Source: Armatimonadota bacterium (GTDB lineage Bacteria; Armatimonadota; DTGP01; JAKQQT01). Taken from it: a DNA stretch of 64,000 bases. The notes below the pieces were generated by a model. That model saw only the letters and a list, made by a program, of their open reading frames with translations, was not told the DNA's origin and ran no database searches. The DNA lies in contig DASXVS010000017.1 of NCBI GenBank assembly GCA_036504095.1, forward strand, positions 1-64,000, given 5' to 3'. The position numbers and the translations under genes are program-made. The stretch's first letter is position 1. Each line of letters begins with the position of its first letter. Below, in pieces: positions 51,869-60,145 of the stretch.

Positions 51869-54739
51869 ATGGATATCGAAATCGCCACTGGCACGACACG
51901 GCCGCCAAACGAGGAGCCGGAAGGGTTGGAGTCGCTTCCGGATTACCGTGAACTCCCGTTCTACGCCAAACAACAGCGCGTTGCCATGCGCAATTGCGGG
52001 ATCATCGATCCCGAGAGCATCGAGGAGTACATCGCCCGCGACGGCTATATGGCGCTGGCGAAAGCCCTGCGAGGCATGAATCCGGAGGCCGTGGTTCAGG
52101 AAGTCACCGAGTCAGGACTTCGCGGCCGGGGTGGCGGCGGGTTCCGCGCCGGCATCAAATGGGGCCTGTGCGCCAAGGCCAAATCCGACGTCAAATATGT
52201 CGTCTGCAATGCGGACGAAGGCGACCCCGGCGCGTTTATGGACCGTTCCATCCTGGAAGGCGATCCCCACGGCGTGATTGAGGGGATGATCCTGTGCGGA
52301 TACGCGATCGGCGCATCCGAGGGATATATCTATTGCCGCGCGGAGTACCCGCTGGCGATCCAGCGCCTCAAGAAGGCGATCCAGCAGGCCACGGAATATG
52401 GCTTCCTGGGCAACAACCTGTTCGGGCGGCCTTTCAGTTTCCGCCTGAGGATCAAGGAAGGCGCCGGCGCCTTCGTCTGCGGCGAGGAAACCGCGCTCAT
52501 CGCCTCCATCGAGGGGCGGCGCGGTGAACCCCGGCCCCGGCCGCCGTTTCCCGCGGTTTCCGGCGTGTGGGGCAAACCCACGAACGTCAACAACGTCAAA
52601 TCTTACGCCAACGTTCCGCGAATCATCCTCAACGGCGCCAAATGGTTCAGGGGGATCGGCACCGAGGGCAGCCCCGGCACCGCGATCTTCGCACTTACCG
52701 GCAAGGTCAAGAATACCGGCCTCCTGGAAGTCCCTATGGGCATCACCCTCGGCGAGATCATCTTCGATATCGGCGGCGGGATCCCCAACGGCAAGGCCTT
52801 CAAGGCGGTACAGACGGGTGGACCGCTCGGCGGTTGTCTGCCGACGCGGCACCTCAACGTGCAAGTAGACTTCGACTCGCTGCGTTCCGCTGGCGCCGTC
52901 ATGGGCTCCGGCGGAATGATCGTGATCGATGAAGACACCTGTATGGTGGAGTTCAGCAAGTTCTTCCTCGAGTTCGCCACCGCGGAATCCTGCGGCAAGT
53001 GCGTTCCGTGCCGTGTCGGGGGCCAGCGAATGCTGGAGGTCCTGACGCGTATTTCGGACGGACGGGGCGAGCTGGAAGATATCGAGACGCTGAAGAACCT
53101 CGCGGCCGGGATGAAGCACGGCGCGCTCTGCGGCCTCGGGCAATTGACCCCCGGCCCGCTGATGTCCGCGCTCCAGTATTTCGAGGAAGAGTTCCGCACC
53201 CACATCCTCGAAAAGCGTTGTCCGGCCGGTGTCTGCAAGATGCTGACACGAGCCAAATGCGTCAACGCGTGCCCCGCCGAAGTGGACGTTCCCGCTTTTG
53301 TCGCGCTCATAGGCCAGGGCCGGTACGCCGAGGCGCTGGATGTCCATCGCGAGCACAACCCGTTCGCCGCGATCTGCGGCCGCGTCTGCCCCGCTTTCTG
53401 CGAGGCGAAATGCCGTCGCGCGGACATCGGCGAACCCCTCGCTATCCGTCACGTGAAGCGCTTCATGGCGGACCACGAGATATCACAGCCGTGGGCGCCC
53501 GCGCGGATGGACGCGCCCCGTTCGCAGAAGATCGCCGTTGTCGGCGCCGGCCCGGCCGGGCTCACCGCCGCACTCCGCCTCTGCCAACTCGGCTATCCGG
53601 TCACCGTTTTCGAGAAGCTGCCGGTGGCCGGCGGTATGATGGCGGTCGGGATCCCCGAGTATCGCCTGCCTCGCAACATCCTCACCGCCGAGATCGAAAA
53701 CATCCGCCGCGCCGGGGCCGACATTCAGACGGGGAAGGAACTGGGCCGCGATTTCACGGTGGACAGCCTCCTGGATAAGGATGGCTTCAGCGCCGTGGTC
53801 CTCGCCATCGGCGCCCACAAGAGCCGCCGAATCGGAATCCCCGGCGAGGAACTGGAAGGCGTGCTCCACGGCACGGACTTCCTGCGCGAGGCCAATCTCG
53901 GCAATCCGCCGCCCGTGGAAGGAAAGCGGGTCGCCATCGTGGGTGGAGGGGCGGTCGCCATCGATGCCGCCCGCATGGCCTGGCGCCTGGGCGCCAGCGA
54001 GATCCATCTCGTCTATCGCCGGGGCCGCGAAGACATGCCCGCCTGGGGCGACGAAGTGCGCGCGGCGGATGTCGAAGGCATCAAGTTCCACTTCCTCACC
54101 AATCCGACCCAGGTCCTGGGCGAGAAGCACGTCACGGGTCTCGAATGCGCCAAACAGAGCCTCGGCGAATTCGACATGAGCGCCCGACGGCGGCCGCAGC
54201 CGATTCCCGGGTCCGAGTTCGTGCTGGACGTTGATCTCGTCATCCCGGCTATCGGCGAAGCGCCGGACCTGGACTGCCTCGATGGCAGCGGCGGCATCAG
54301 CGTGAACCGCGACAGCACCATCACCATCAGCGCCGATCTCGCGACCTCCCGCGAAGGCGTCTTCGCCGCGGGCGACGCCGCGCTGGGACCTGCAACCGTC
54401 GTGATGGCCGTCGCACAGGGCAACAAGGTCGCCGCCGCCGTCGACACGTACCTCCACGGCCACACCGTCATCCAGCCCCGATTCATCAGCGACTACCACG
54501 CCGTTCCGCAGATATTCAACCTGGACGATTACGCTGAAGCGCGCCGGCCGGTGATGCCGGAACTGAGTGTGGCGGAACGCTTCCGGAGCGTCGCTGAAGT
54601 CGAGCTGGGGCTTGATGAGGAGACGGCCCGCGCGGAATGCAGGAGGTGCCTCCGCTGCGATCTGGAATGGATGGCAACTTCCTATCCGATGTCCGAAACC
54701 GACGAAGAGGGCAAGCTCATCGCGGCGATGATGGAATGA
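51869..54739 (+). CDS. NuoF-like diaphorase fused to GltD/NfnB-type NADPH flavoprotein
   Basis: A 956-residue fusion, from the ATG at 51869 with GGAGAGGA upstream. Residues about 50-440 are NuoF/HoxF: NADH/FMN loop RGRGGGGFRAG (about 85-95), then [4Fe-4S] ligands C375, C378, C381 (ESCGKCVPC) and C421 (LCGLGQ). From about 451 the usual HydB-type ferredoxin tail is replaced by a GltD-type segment: C-rich VNACPAEVDV and CGRVCPAFCEAKCRR, FAD site GAGPAG (about 559-564), and a second nucleotide site GGGAVAID (about 690). The end is AECRRCLRCDLE. NADH, NADPH, FAD and FMN could all meet here, pointing to bifurcation or confurcation. Confidence 0.9.
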   Translation: MDIEIATGTTRPPNEEPEGLESLPDYRELPFYAKQQRVAMRNCGIIDPESIEEYIARDGYMALAKALRGMNPEAVVQEVTESGLRGRGGGGFRAGIKWGLCAKAKSDVKYVVCNADEGDPGAFMDRSILEGDPHGVIEGMILCGYAIGASEGYIYCRAEYPLAIQRLKKAIQQATEYGFLGNNLFGRPFSFRLRIKEGAGAFVCGEETALIASIEGRRGEPRPRPPFPAVSGVWGKPTNVNNVKSYANVPRIILNGAKWFRGIGTEGSPGTAIFALTGKVKNTGLLEVPMGITLGEIIFDIGGGIPNGKAFKAVQTGGPLGGCLPTRHLNVQVDFDSLRSAGAVMGSGGMIVIDEDTCMVEFSKFFLEFATAESCGKCVPCRVGGQRMLEVLTRISDGRGELEDIETLKNLAAGMKHGALCGLGQLTPGPLMSALQYFEEEFRTHILEKRCPAGVCKMLTRAKCVNACPAEVDVPAFVALIGQGRYAEALDVHREHNPFAAICGRVCPAFCEAKCRRADIGEPLAIRHVKRFMADHEISQPWAPARMDAPRSQKIAVVGAGPAGLTAALRLCQLGYPVTVFEKLPVAGGMMAVGIPEYRLPRNILTAEIENIRRAGADIQTGKELGRDFTVDSLLDKDGFSAVVLAIGAHKSRRIGIPGEELEGVLHGTDFLREANLGNPPPVEGKRVAIVGGGAVAIDAARMAWRLGASEIHLVYRRGREDMPAWGDEVRAADVEGIKFHFLTNPTQVLGEKHVTGLECAKQSLGEFDMSARRRPQPIPGSEFVLDVDLVIPAIGEAPDLDCLDGSGGISVNRDSTITISADLATSREGVFAAGDAALGPATVVMAVAQGNKVAAAVDTYLHGHTVIQPRFISDYHAVPQIFNLDDYAEARRPVMPELSVAERFRSVAEVELGLDEETARAECRRCLRCDLEWMATSYPMSETDEEGKLIAAMME

Positions 54740-54740
54740 C

Positions 54741-54838
54741 CTGGGCATCCGGCATTCGGCATCCGGCATTCAGACCGAGCCGAACCGGGCTCTCCGCAAC
54801 CTGAATGCCGGATGCTGGATGCTGAATGCTGGAGACTG
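54741..54838. repeat. Two-armed heptad element between the fusion gene and the NuoG-like gene
   Basis: The left arm (54741-54773) has GGCATCC/GGCATTC units and the right arm (54802-54838) has GATGCTG/AATGCTG units, in 7-nt steps. The right arm ends in GGAGA, just before the next ATG at 54842, and so serves as that gene's Shine-Dalgarno. The unit matches the 10033-10110 element. Confidence 0.8.
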
Positions 54839-54841
54839 ACT

Positions 54842-56548
54842 ATGACCGTTCTGAACGTAACGATAAACGGCAAGACCATGGAAGTCGCGGAAGGGACCAC
54901 GATTCTGCAGGCGGCGAATGCTGCCGGGATTGAGATACCCACGCTGTGCCATCACCCCGCGCTGAAGGACATCGGCGCGTGCCGGATGTGCCTCGTGCAG
55001 ATAGAGAACATGGCGGCGCTGCAACCCGCGTGTTCCTACCCCGTGATCGACGGGATCAAGGTGGAAACGCACACGCCGCGGACCCTCGAAATGCGCAAGT
55101 TCGTTCTGGAAATGCTCTTCTCCGAACGGAACCACTACTGCATGTTCTGCGAGATGAGCGGTGACTGCGAGCTGCAGAAACAGGCCTACGCACACGGCCT
55201 CGCCCACTGGACGTACCCCACGCCCAACCCCAAACTGCAGGTGGACGCCTCGCGCACCTACTTCATCATGGATCACAACCGCTGCATCCTCTGCCGGCGG
55301 TGTATCCGCGCCTGTGGCGACGTGGTCGGGAACCATACGCTGGGCATGATGTCCCGCGGGGCCAAAACGATGGTGACTGCCGACATGGACGAACCATTCG
55401 GCGATTCGACCTGCGTCTCGTGTGGTACCTGCCTCCAGGTCTGCCCGACCGGCGCCCTGGTGGACCGCCGAAGCGCTTATGGCGGCCGCAACAAGGACGT
55501 TGACACCGTGAACAGCGCCTGCACGTTCTGCAGCATCGGCTGCCGCGTGAACGTCATCACGCGAAACGGCCGCCCGTTGCGAGTGGAAGGCGATTGGGAC
55601 GGCCACAACCAGGGCGTCCTCTGCCTCGCCGGCCGGTTCCAGCCATTGGAGACCGGAAGGCGCCGCGTGACAACGCCCATGGTGAAGCGGGACGGTGCGT
55701 TGGAGCCCGCCACCTGGGATGAAGCCCTGGCCGCGGTGGCCAAGGGCGTTCAGGCAGCCGTGCCCGGCAAGATCCACGCTTGGGTGACCGCTGCGACGCT
55801 GGATCAGCCTATGGACGCGGTGGTCGAGACCTTCCGTGGCAAATTCGGCGGCGACGTGAAGACGCTGGAAGCTGCGCCGCCGCCCGGGGAGACCCCCAAC
55901 GGCGGAGCGATGAAGGACATCGATACCGCCGACCTGGTGCTGGTGGTCGACGCCGACCCGCTTACAGAACACCGCGTTCTGGGCTACCGCATCAAGCGCG
56001 CAGCCGACAACGGCGCCCGGATTCTGGTCTGCGCGGACGGCGACAACTCGATGGCGGACTTCGCGCATGAGGCTTTCCCGCTGTCGAAACTGGATTGGGC
56101 TCTCGCGTCCGTCACGACCGCGGAGCGCCCGGTGGTGGTCTATCGCGCCGCGATGGACCCGCGCCTGCGCGCAAAACTCGCCGTCATCAAGGCCGTCTGC
56201 ATACCGCTTCACGCCGCCGCCAACGCGGCGCGCGCCATCAGCCTGGGCCTCAACAACGAAGCCGATGGAGATGCCGAAGCCCTCTACATTCTGCTGGAGG
56301 AACAGGCCCTCACCCCCGAACAGCGCGAACAGGCGCACAAAGCCCCCTTCGTCGTGATGCACGCCTGCTACGTGGACGATGTCGACGGGCTGGCCGACGT
56401 TGTGCTGCCGGCCCCGCTCTGGTACGAGCGCGAAGGCACTTTCCACAACATCGAAGGCAAGAGCGAACGTGTTCGTCCCGCGGCGCCGCCTCCGGAGGAC
56501 ATCTGGTCCGAAACGAGCGTGCTGCAGCAACTGTCACTGCGCGTCTGA
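54842..56548 (+). CDS. NuoG/HydA-like iron-sulfur subunit with molybdopterin-type domain
   Basis: A 568-residue protein from the ATG at 54842, chosen because the upstream in-frame codons lie in the repeat arm. It has an N-terminal [2Fe-2S] (C36, C47, C50, C64), a His-Cys3 cluster (H98, C100, C103, C109) and two ferredoxin-type [4Fe-4S] clusters (C148/151/154/158 and C191/194/197/201). A further [4Fe-4S] site of molybdopterin oxidoreductases follows (C227, C230, C234, C261). The rest is a degenerate molybdopterin-type fold without visible cofactor ligands, as in NuoG and HydA. It would carry electrons between NuoEF and HoxYH. Confidence 0.88.
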   Translation: MTVLNVTINGKTMEVAEGTTILQAANAAGIEIPTLCHHPALKDIGACRMCLVQIENMAALQPACSYPVIDGIKVETHTPRTLEMRKFVLEMLFSERNHYCMFCEMSGDCELQKQAYAHGLAHWTYPTPNPKLQVDASRTYFIMDHNRCILCRRCIRACGDVVGNHTLGMMSRGAKTMVTADMDEPFGDSTCVSCGTCLQVCPTGALVDRRSAYGGRNKDVDTVNSACTFCSIGCRVNVITRNGRPLRVEGDWDGHNQGVLCLAGRFQPLETGRRRVTTPMVKRDGALEPATWDEALAAVAKGVQAAVPGKIHAWVTAATLDQPMDAVVETFRGKFGGDVKTLEAAPPPGETPNGGAMKDIDTADLVLVVDADPLTEHRVLGYRIKRAADNGARILVCADGDNSMADFAHEAFPLSKLDWALASVTTAERPVVVYRAAMDPRLRAKLAVIKAVCIPLHAAANAARAISLGLNNEADGDAEALYILLEEQALTPEQREQAHKAPFVVMHACYVDDVDGLADVVLPAPLWYEREGTFHNIEGKSERVRPAAPPPEDIWSETSVLQQLSLRV

Positions 56549-56640
56549 CACGGTAGGTCGGGCCTCCGCGCCCGACACGGTAGAACGGGCGTCTCGCCCG
56601 TTGATTGGGCTGGGCCTCCGCGCCCGACACGGAATGTCCG
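56549..56640. repeat. Cluster of short GC hairpins (third repeat class)
   Basis: Three hairpins built around GGGCCTCCGCGCCC or ACGGGCGTCTCGCCCGT fill the gap between the NuoG-like gene and hoxY. A matching copy is at 20443-20470. Confidence 0.6.
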
Positions 56641-56674
56641 GCGGCGCGCCGGATATCACGAAGGGAACTTGACG

Positions 56675-57214
56675 ATGGCGAAACCGAAAATCGCAACCGA
56701 CTGGATGGGGGATTGTGCGGGCTGCCACATGTCCCTCCTGGATATGGATGAACGCCTCCTCACGGTGCTGGGAAAAGTGGAACTCACATCTTCACCCATC
56801 ACGGACCTCAAGCATCCCCCGGAGGAGGGCGTAGCGGTGGGCGTCCTCAGCGGATCGATCAACAATACGTCCAACGTGTACGTGGCCCGGATGATGCGAA
56901 AGCGCTCGGGGTGCCTCATCGCCATGGGGGATTGCGCCGTCCTGGGCGGAGTGCTCTCCATGCGGAACGCCTTTGACATCAAGGAGGGGCTGCGCCGAGC
57001 GTACATCGACACCGAGAGCACCGTCGACGGGTTCATCCCGCAGTCCGATGAGCTCGCCAAACCCATCCGCAACCGCCCGCTGGACCAGGTGGTGAAGGTG
57101 GACTACCACCTGCCCGGCTGCCCCCCGTCCGCCGACGCCATCTTCCACGTGCTGAATGAGCTCGCGGAAGGCCGGGAGCCGGTGGTAGAAGGGGAAGCGC
57201 TCAAGTACGACTGA
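56675..57214 (+). CDS. hoxY: [NiFe] hydrogenase small subunit HoxY
   Basis: A 179-residue subunit that holds a [4Fe-4S] cluster next to the NiFe site. The ATG at 56675 is preferred over a TTG six bases upstream because AAGGGA is spaced eight bases from it. Cluster ligands are in GDCAGCHMS, the MGDCAVLGG loop and HLPGCPPSAD. No twin-arginine signal is present, so the enzyme is cytosolic, as in group 3 hydrogenases. The following S23-type gene separates hoxY from hoxH, an unusual interruption. Confidence 0.92.
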   Translation: MAKPKIATDWMGDCAGCHMSLLDMDERLLTVLGKVELTSSPITDLKHPPEEGVAVGVLSGSINNTSNVYVARMMRKRSGCLIAMGDCAVLGGVLSMRNAFDIKEGLRRAYIDTESTVDGFIPQSDELAKPIRNRPLDQVVKVDYHLPGCPPSADAIFHVLNELAEGREPVVEGEALKYD

Positions 57215-57666
57215 GGGGTTAGGTGAAGGGCTGAGGGCTGAGGAGAAAAACGATGGCCCATTTCGAGGAACTGATCGCCTGGCAGAAGGCGCGGCAGTTG
57301 GCGGCGTCCGTTTATACCGTTACGCGATCCGCTCCATGGGCGAAAGACTTCGGACTGGCCGGACAGATACAACGAGCGGCGGTGTCCATCATGGCCAACA
57401 TCGCAGAAGGCAATGAGAGGGGGTCGAGCGTTGATTACCATCGGTTCCTCTGCATGGCGAAGGGATCTTGCGCAGAAGACCGGTCTCACCTTTGCATCGC
57501 GTTCGATATAGGTTACCTGAACGAGGATTCATCTCACGAATTGATGAAGGAAGCTGACGAGGTCAGTCGATTGGTTGGAGGACTACGCGCTGCGATAGCG
57601 CGCCGGTTGAGCCAGGAGACCTTAGTGTCACCGCCTCAGCCCTCGGCCCCCAGCCCTCAGCCCTGA
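57212..57666 (+). mobile_element. Heptad-arm cassette carrying an S23 four-helix-bundle gene
   Basis: The left arm (57212-57244) has GGGCTGA units of 7 nt and the right arm (57634-57666) has the complementary CCCTCAG units. The left arm provides GAGGAG for the enclosed gene, and the right arm encodes its Pro/Ser-rich C-terminus and stop. The cassette sits between hoxY and hoxH without breaking either, so it has the form of a small insertion. No transposase is present. Mobility is inference. Confidence 0.6.
57253..57666 (+). CDS. Four-helix-bundle protein, S23/IVS family
   Basis: A 137-residue protein starting at the ATG at 57253. The signature ELIAWQKARQLAASVY and QRAAVSIMANIAEGNER mark the S23 family, first seen in 23S rRNA intervening sequences and related to Avd of diversity-generating retroelements. 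Members form pentameric or oligomeric nucleic-acid-binding bundles. The last 15 residues (PPQPSAPSPQP) come from the right repeat arm. No reverse transcriptase or rRNA is nearby. It interrupts the hydrogenase operon and may be linked to movement of the surrounding repeats. Confidence 0.85.
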   Translation: MAHFEELIAWQKARQLAASVYTVTRSAPWAKDFGLAGQIQRAAVSIMANIAEGNERGSSVDYHRFLCMAKGSCAEDRSHLCIAFDIGYLNEDSSHELMKEADEVSRLVGGLRAAIARRLSQETLVSPPQPSAPSPQP

Positions 57667-57700
57667 CATCCGATCCACCGAGCGAATAAGGACTAGAGGA

Positions 57701-59122
57701 ATGCAGAAGATAACCATTGAACCTGTGACCCGGATTGAGGGGCACGCGAAGATAACCATCCACACCAATGAAAACGGCAAGGTGGAACGGGCTTACCTGC
57801 ACGTAAACGAATGGCGCGGCTTCGAGAAATTCTGCGAGGGCAGGCCCTACTTCGAAATGCCCCAGATTACCCCGCGTATATGCGGTATCTGCCCGGTAAG
57901 CCATCACCTGGCGGCTGCCAAGGCGTGCGACGTCATCATCGGCGCCGTTCCCACACGCCCGGCGTCTCTCCTGCGCGAACTGATGCATATGGGGCAACTC
58001 ATCCAGTCCCATTCGATGCACTTTTTCGAGCTCGCCGGTCCGGACCTGCTGCTAGGATTCGACGCCGCCCCCGCCATCCGCAATGTGGTGGGCATCGCGC
58101 AGGCCAACCCGGACCTGGCGGTGAAGGCGATCCGGCTGCGCGCGTTCGGGCAGGAGATCATCCGGGCGCTGTCCGGGCGTCGCATTCATCCGACCTACGC
58201 GGTTCCCGGCGGGGTGAACAACGCGATCACCGTTGAACAGCGCGACTCCATTCTTGCGCAATGCGACGAGATGTTGGAGATCATGAAGGTCGGCATCGCG
58301 CTGGCCAAGCGCTGGTACGACTCCCATATGGACCTGGTGGACCGCTTCGCCGTGTTCCAGTCCGGCTACCTCGGCATGGTGGACCCGGATGGCGCGCTTC
58401 AACTTTACGACGGGGATATCAGGCTGATCGACAGCCAGGGCCGGAAGCTCGAGCAGTTCGCCGCCGCTAACTACCTCGACTACATCGGCGAGCACGTGGA
58501 AGACTGGAGCTACCTCAAGTTCCCGTTCTACCGCAGACTTGGGTGGCCCGATGGAACGTATCGTGTCGGGCCTCTCGGTCGCTGCAACGTGGCCGAGAAG
58601 ATCACGACGCCGATCGCCAACGCGGAACTCAAGCACTTCAAATCCATCAATACCGGCCGGCCCGTGGAAGGCACCCTCTGGTACCATTACGCCCGCCTGA
58701 TCGAGGATGTGTACGCGCTGGAACGGGCGAAGGAAATACTCCACGATCCGGACATCCTGTCAAACGATCTCGTTGCGCCCGCCTACAACCCCAAACGGGA
58801 GGGCATCGGCTGCATCGAGGCGCCTCGCGGCACGCTCTTCCACCACTACAAAGTCGATGACGACGGCCTTCTCACCCACGTCAACCTGATCGTCGCCACG
58901 GGCCACAACAACCACGCGATGAGCAAGGCCGTGGAGATGGTCGCCAAGGCGTTTGTGGACGGCAACAAGCCCACCGAGGCGATGCTGAACCAGGTGGAGG
59001 CCGCCGTTCGCGCGCACGACCCGTGCCTGTCCTGCTCGACGCACGCCGCGGGCCAGATGCCCATCGCGATCGAGATACTCGGCCCCGACGGCAGCGTAAT
59101 GCAAACGCTTCGGCGCGGATAG
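57701..59122 (+). CDS. hoxH: [NiFe] hydrogenase large subunit HoxH
   Basis: This 473-residue catalytic subunit carries the Ni-Fe centre. The L1 motif is RICGICPVSHH (C61, C64) and the L2 motif is DPCLSCSTH near the C-terminus. Beyond the final His is a tail of about 25 residues (AAGQMPIAIEI...), which the dedicated protease removes after metal insertion. AAGGA precedes the ATG. Sequence and partners place it in group 3 (bidirectional, NAD(P)-linked). No hyp maturation genes are present in the window. Confidence 0.95.
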   Translation: MQKITIEPVTRIEGHAKITIHTNENGKVERAYLHVNEWRGFEKFCEGRPYFEMPQITPRICGICPVSHHLAAAKACDVIIGAVPTRPASLLRELMHMGQLIQSHSMHFFELAGPDLLLGFDAAPAIRNVVGIAQANPDLAVKAIRLRAFGQEIIRALSGRRIHPTYAVPGGVNNAITVEQRDSILAQCDEMLEIMKVGIALAKRWYDSHMDLVDRFAVFQSGYLGMVDPDGALQLYDGDIRLIDSQGRKLEQFAAANYLDYIGEHVEDWSYLKFPFYRRLGWPDGTYRVGPLGRCNVAEKITTPIANAELKHFKSINTGRPVEGTLWYHYARLIEDVYALERAKEILHDPDILSNDLVAPAYNPKREGIGCIEAPRGTLFHHYKVDDDGLLTHVNLIVATGHNNHAMSKAVEMVAKAFVDGNKPTEAMLNQVEAAVRAHDPCLSCSTHAAGQMPIAIEILGPDGSVMQTLRRG

Positions 59123-59712
59123 TGGAGAAGGATTCAGGGTTCAGGGTTCAGGAGTCAGCGTGGAACGCGATCCTTTCCAAAGAAGGCGAAGTCATCGGCA
59201 CCGGGCTGACTCCCGACTCCTGTCTCCTGTCTCCTGCCCTCATCATCGGCTACGGCAACCCCTACCGCCGCGACGACGGTGTGGCCTGGCACGTCATCAA
59301 CGCCCTCCGCGCACGCCTCGGCCGGCCCCCATTGGCTCTGGATGACACCGGCGAAGACAACCTCGGCCACGCCGTCGACACCGTGATGGCTCACCAACTG
59401 GTCCCCGAAGTCGCGTTGCTGCTCCCCCCATATTCGCGAGTGATCTTCGTGGACGCCCACATCGGCGAGATCCCTGTGCCGCTCCGGGTGATCGAGGTTG
59501 AACCGGGCGGCGAGTTTCAGGCGACCACCCACCACTTCGGCCCGGGCATGCTGCTCTCGCTCGCCCAGGCCCAGTCCGGCACCTCCCCGCGCGGCTGGCT
59601 GGTCTCCATCCGCGGCGACGATTTCAACTACGGCGAAACCCTCACCGAGACGTGCGCAAGCCAGGTGGAACCGGCGGTGGACGAGATTATGCGGCTGGCC
59701 GATACGAACTGA
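59122..59712 (+). CDS. Hydrogenase maturation protease
   Basis: A GTG start at 59122 overlaps the hoxH stop as TAGTG; no in-frame ATG exists, and no good binding site is visible. The 196-residue protein has the family motif GYGNPYRRDDG and later Asp/His that bind nickel. It cuts the C-terminal tail of HoxH. The first 40 residues are unlike other members and are encoded by a two-armed heptad element. The true start may be further in. Its C-terminal 48 residues are repeated at 60589-60738. Confidence 0.85.
   Translation: MEKDSGFRVQESAWNAILSKEGEVIGTGLTPDSCLLSPALIIGYGNPYRRDDGVAWHVINALRARLGRPPLALDDTGEDNLGHAVDTVMAHQLVPEVALLLPPYSRVIFVDAHIGEIPVPLRVIEVEPGGEFQATTHHFGPGMLLSLAQAQSGTSPRGWLVSIRGDDFNYGETLTETCASQVEPAVDEIMRLADTN
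59131..59237. repeat. Two-armed heptad element in the 5' end of the protease gene
   Basis: The left arm (59131-59158) has GGTTCAG units and the right arm (59206-59237) has CTGTCTC/CTGACTC units, all in 7-nt steps. It encodes the non-conserved N-terminus of the maturation protease. Confidence 0.75.
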
Positions 59713-59778
59713 CTGGGCCGCCAATCGGCCGGTAGATCGGGGCATACTCAACACAACGCTTGGTTAAATAGGTCAAAT

Positions 59779-60144
59779 ATGGCATATACTCCAAGGGGGG
59801 AACCTCCCGACAAGAGGATCGTTTGGCTAAAGGGGCAGGTCGCTTCGCCTCCATTTTCGGAGCGTGCGCGTATCTTGGTTGGCCATCTCCTCCGCCTGCT
59901 CCAGCGCGGCCAGACCGTGGCGATGCCGGACTCGCGTCCCATGCCTTCGGTCGAACCCGGCTGCCACGAGTTGCGAGTGCGTGACGTTGACCATTCGTGG
60001 AGACTGATTTATTACGTTGGCCCTGATGAGATCGTCGTATTGGACGTCTGGTCGAAAAAGACGAATCAGACGCCGGACAACGTGATCAGGGAGTGCAGAC
60101 GTCGCTTGCACGCCTACCAGGCAGCCAAACGGAAGGTGGATTGA
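59779..60144 (+). CDS. higB: HigB/RelE-type toxin (phage Gp49-like)
   Basis: A 121-residue basic protein in the RelE/HigB family of mRNA interferases. It has the IVWLKGQV-like first strand, a helical middle and the strand WRLIYYVGPDEIVVLDVWSKKT followed by a basic tail. The gene is followed after one base by an HTH protein, the order toxin then antitoxin typical of HigBA. It lies just after the hydrogenase operon, between two copies of part of the maturation protease gene. Confidence 0.82.
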   Translation: MAYTPRGEPPDKRIVWLKGQVASPPFSERARILVGHLLRLLQRGQTVAMPDSRPMPSVEPGCHELRVRDVDHSWRLIYYVGPDEIVVLDVWSKKTNQTPDNVIRECRRRLHAYQAAKRKVD

Positions 60145-60145
60145 A

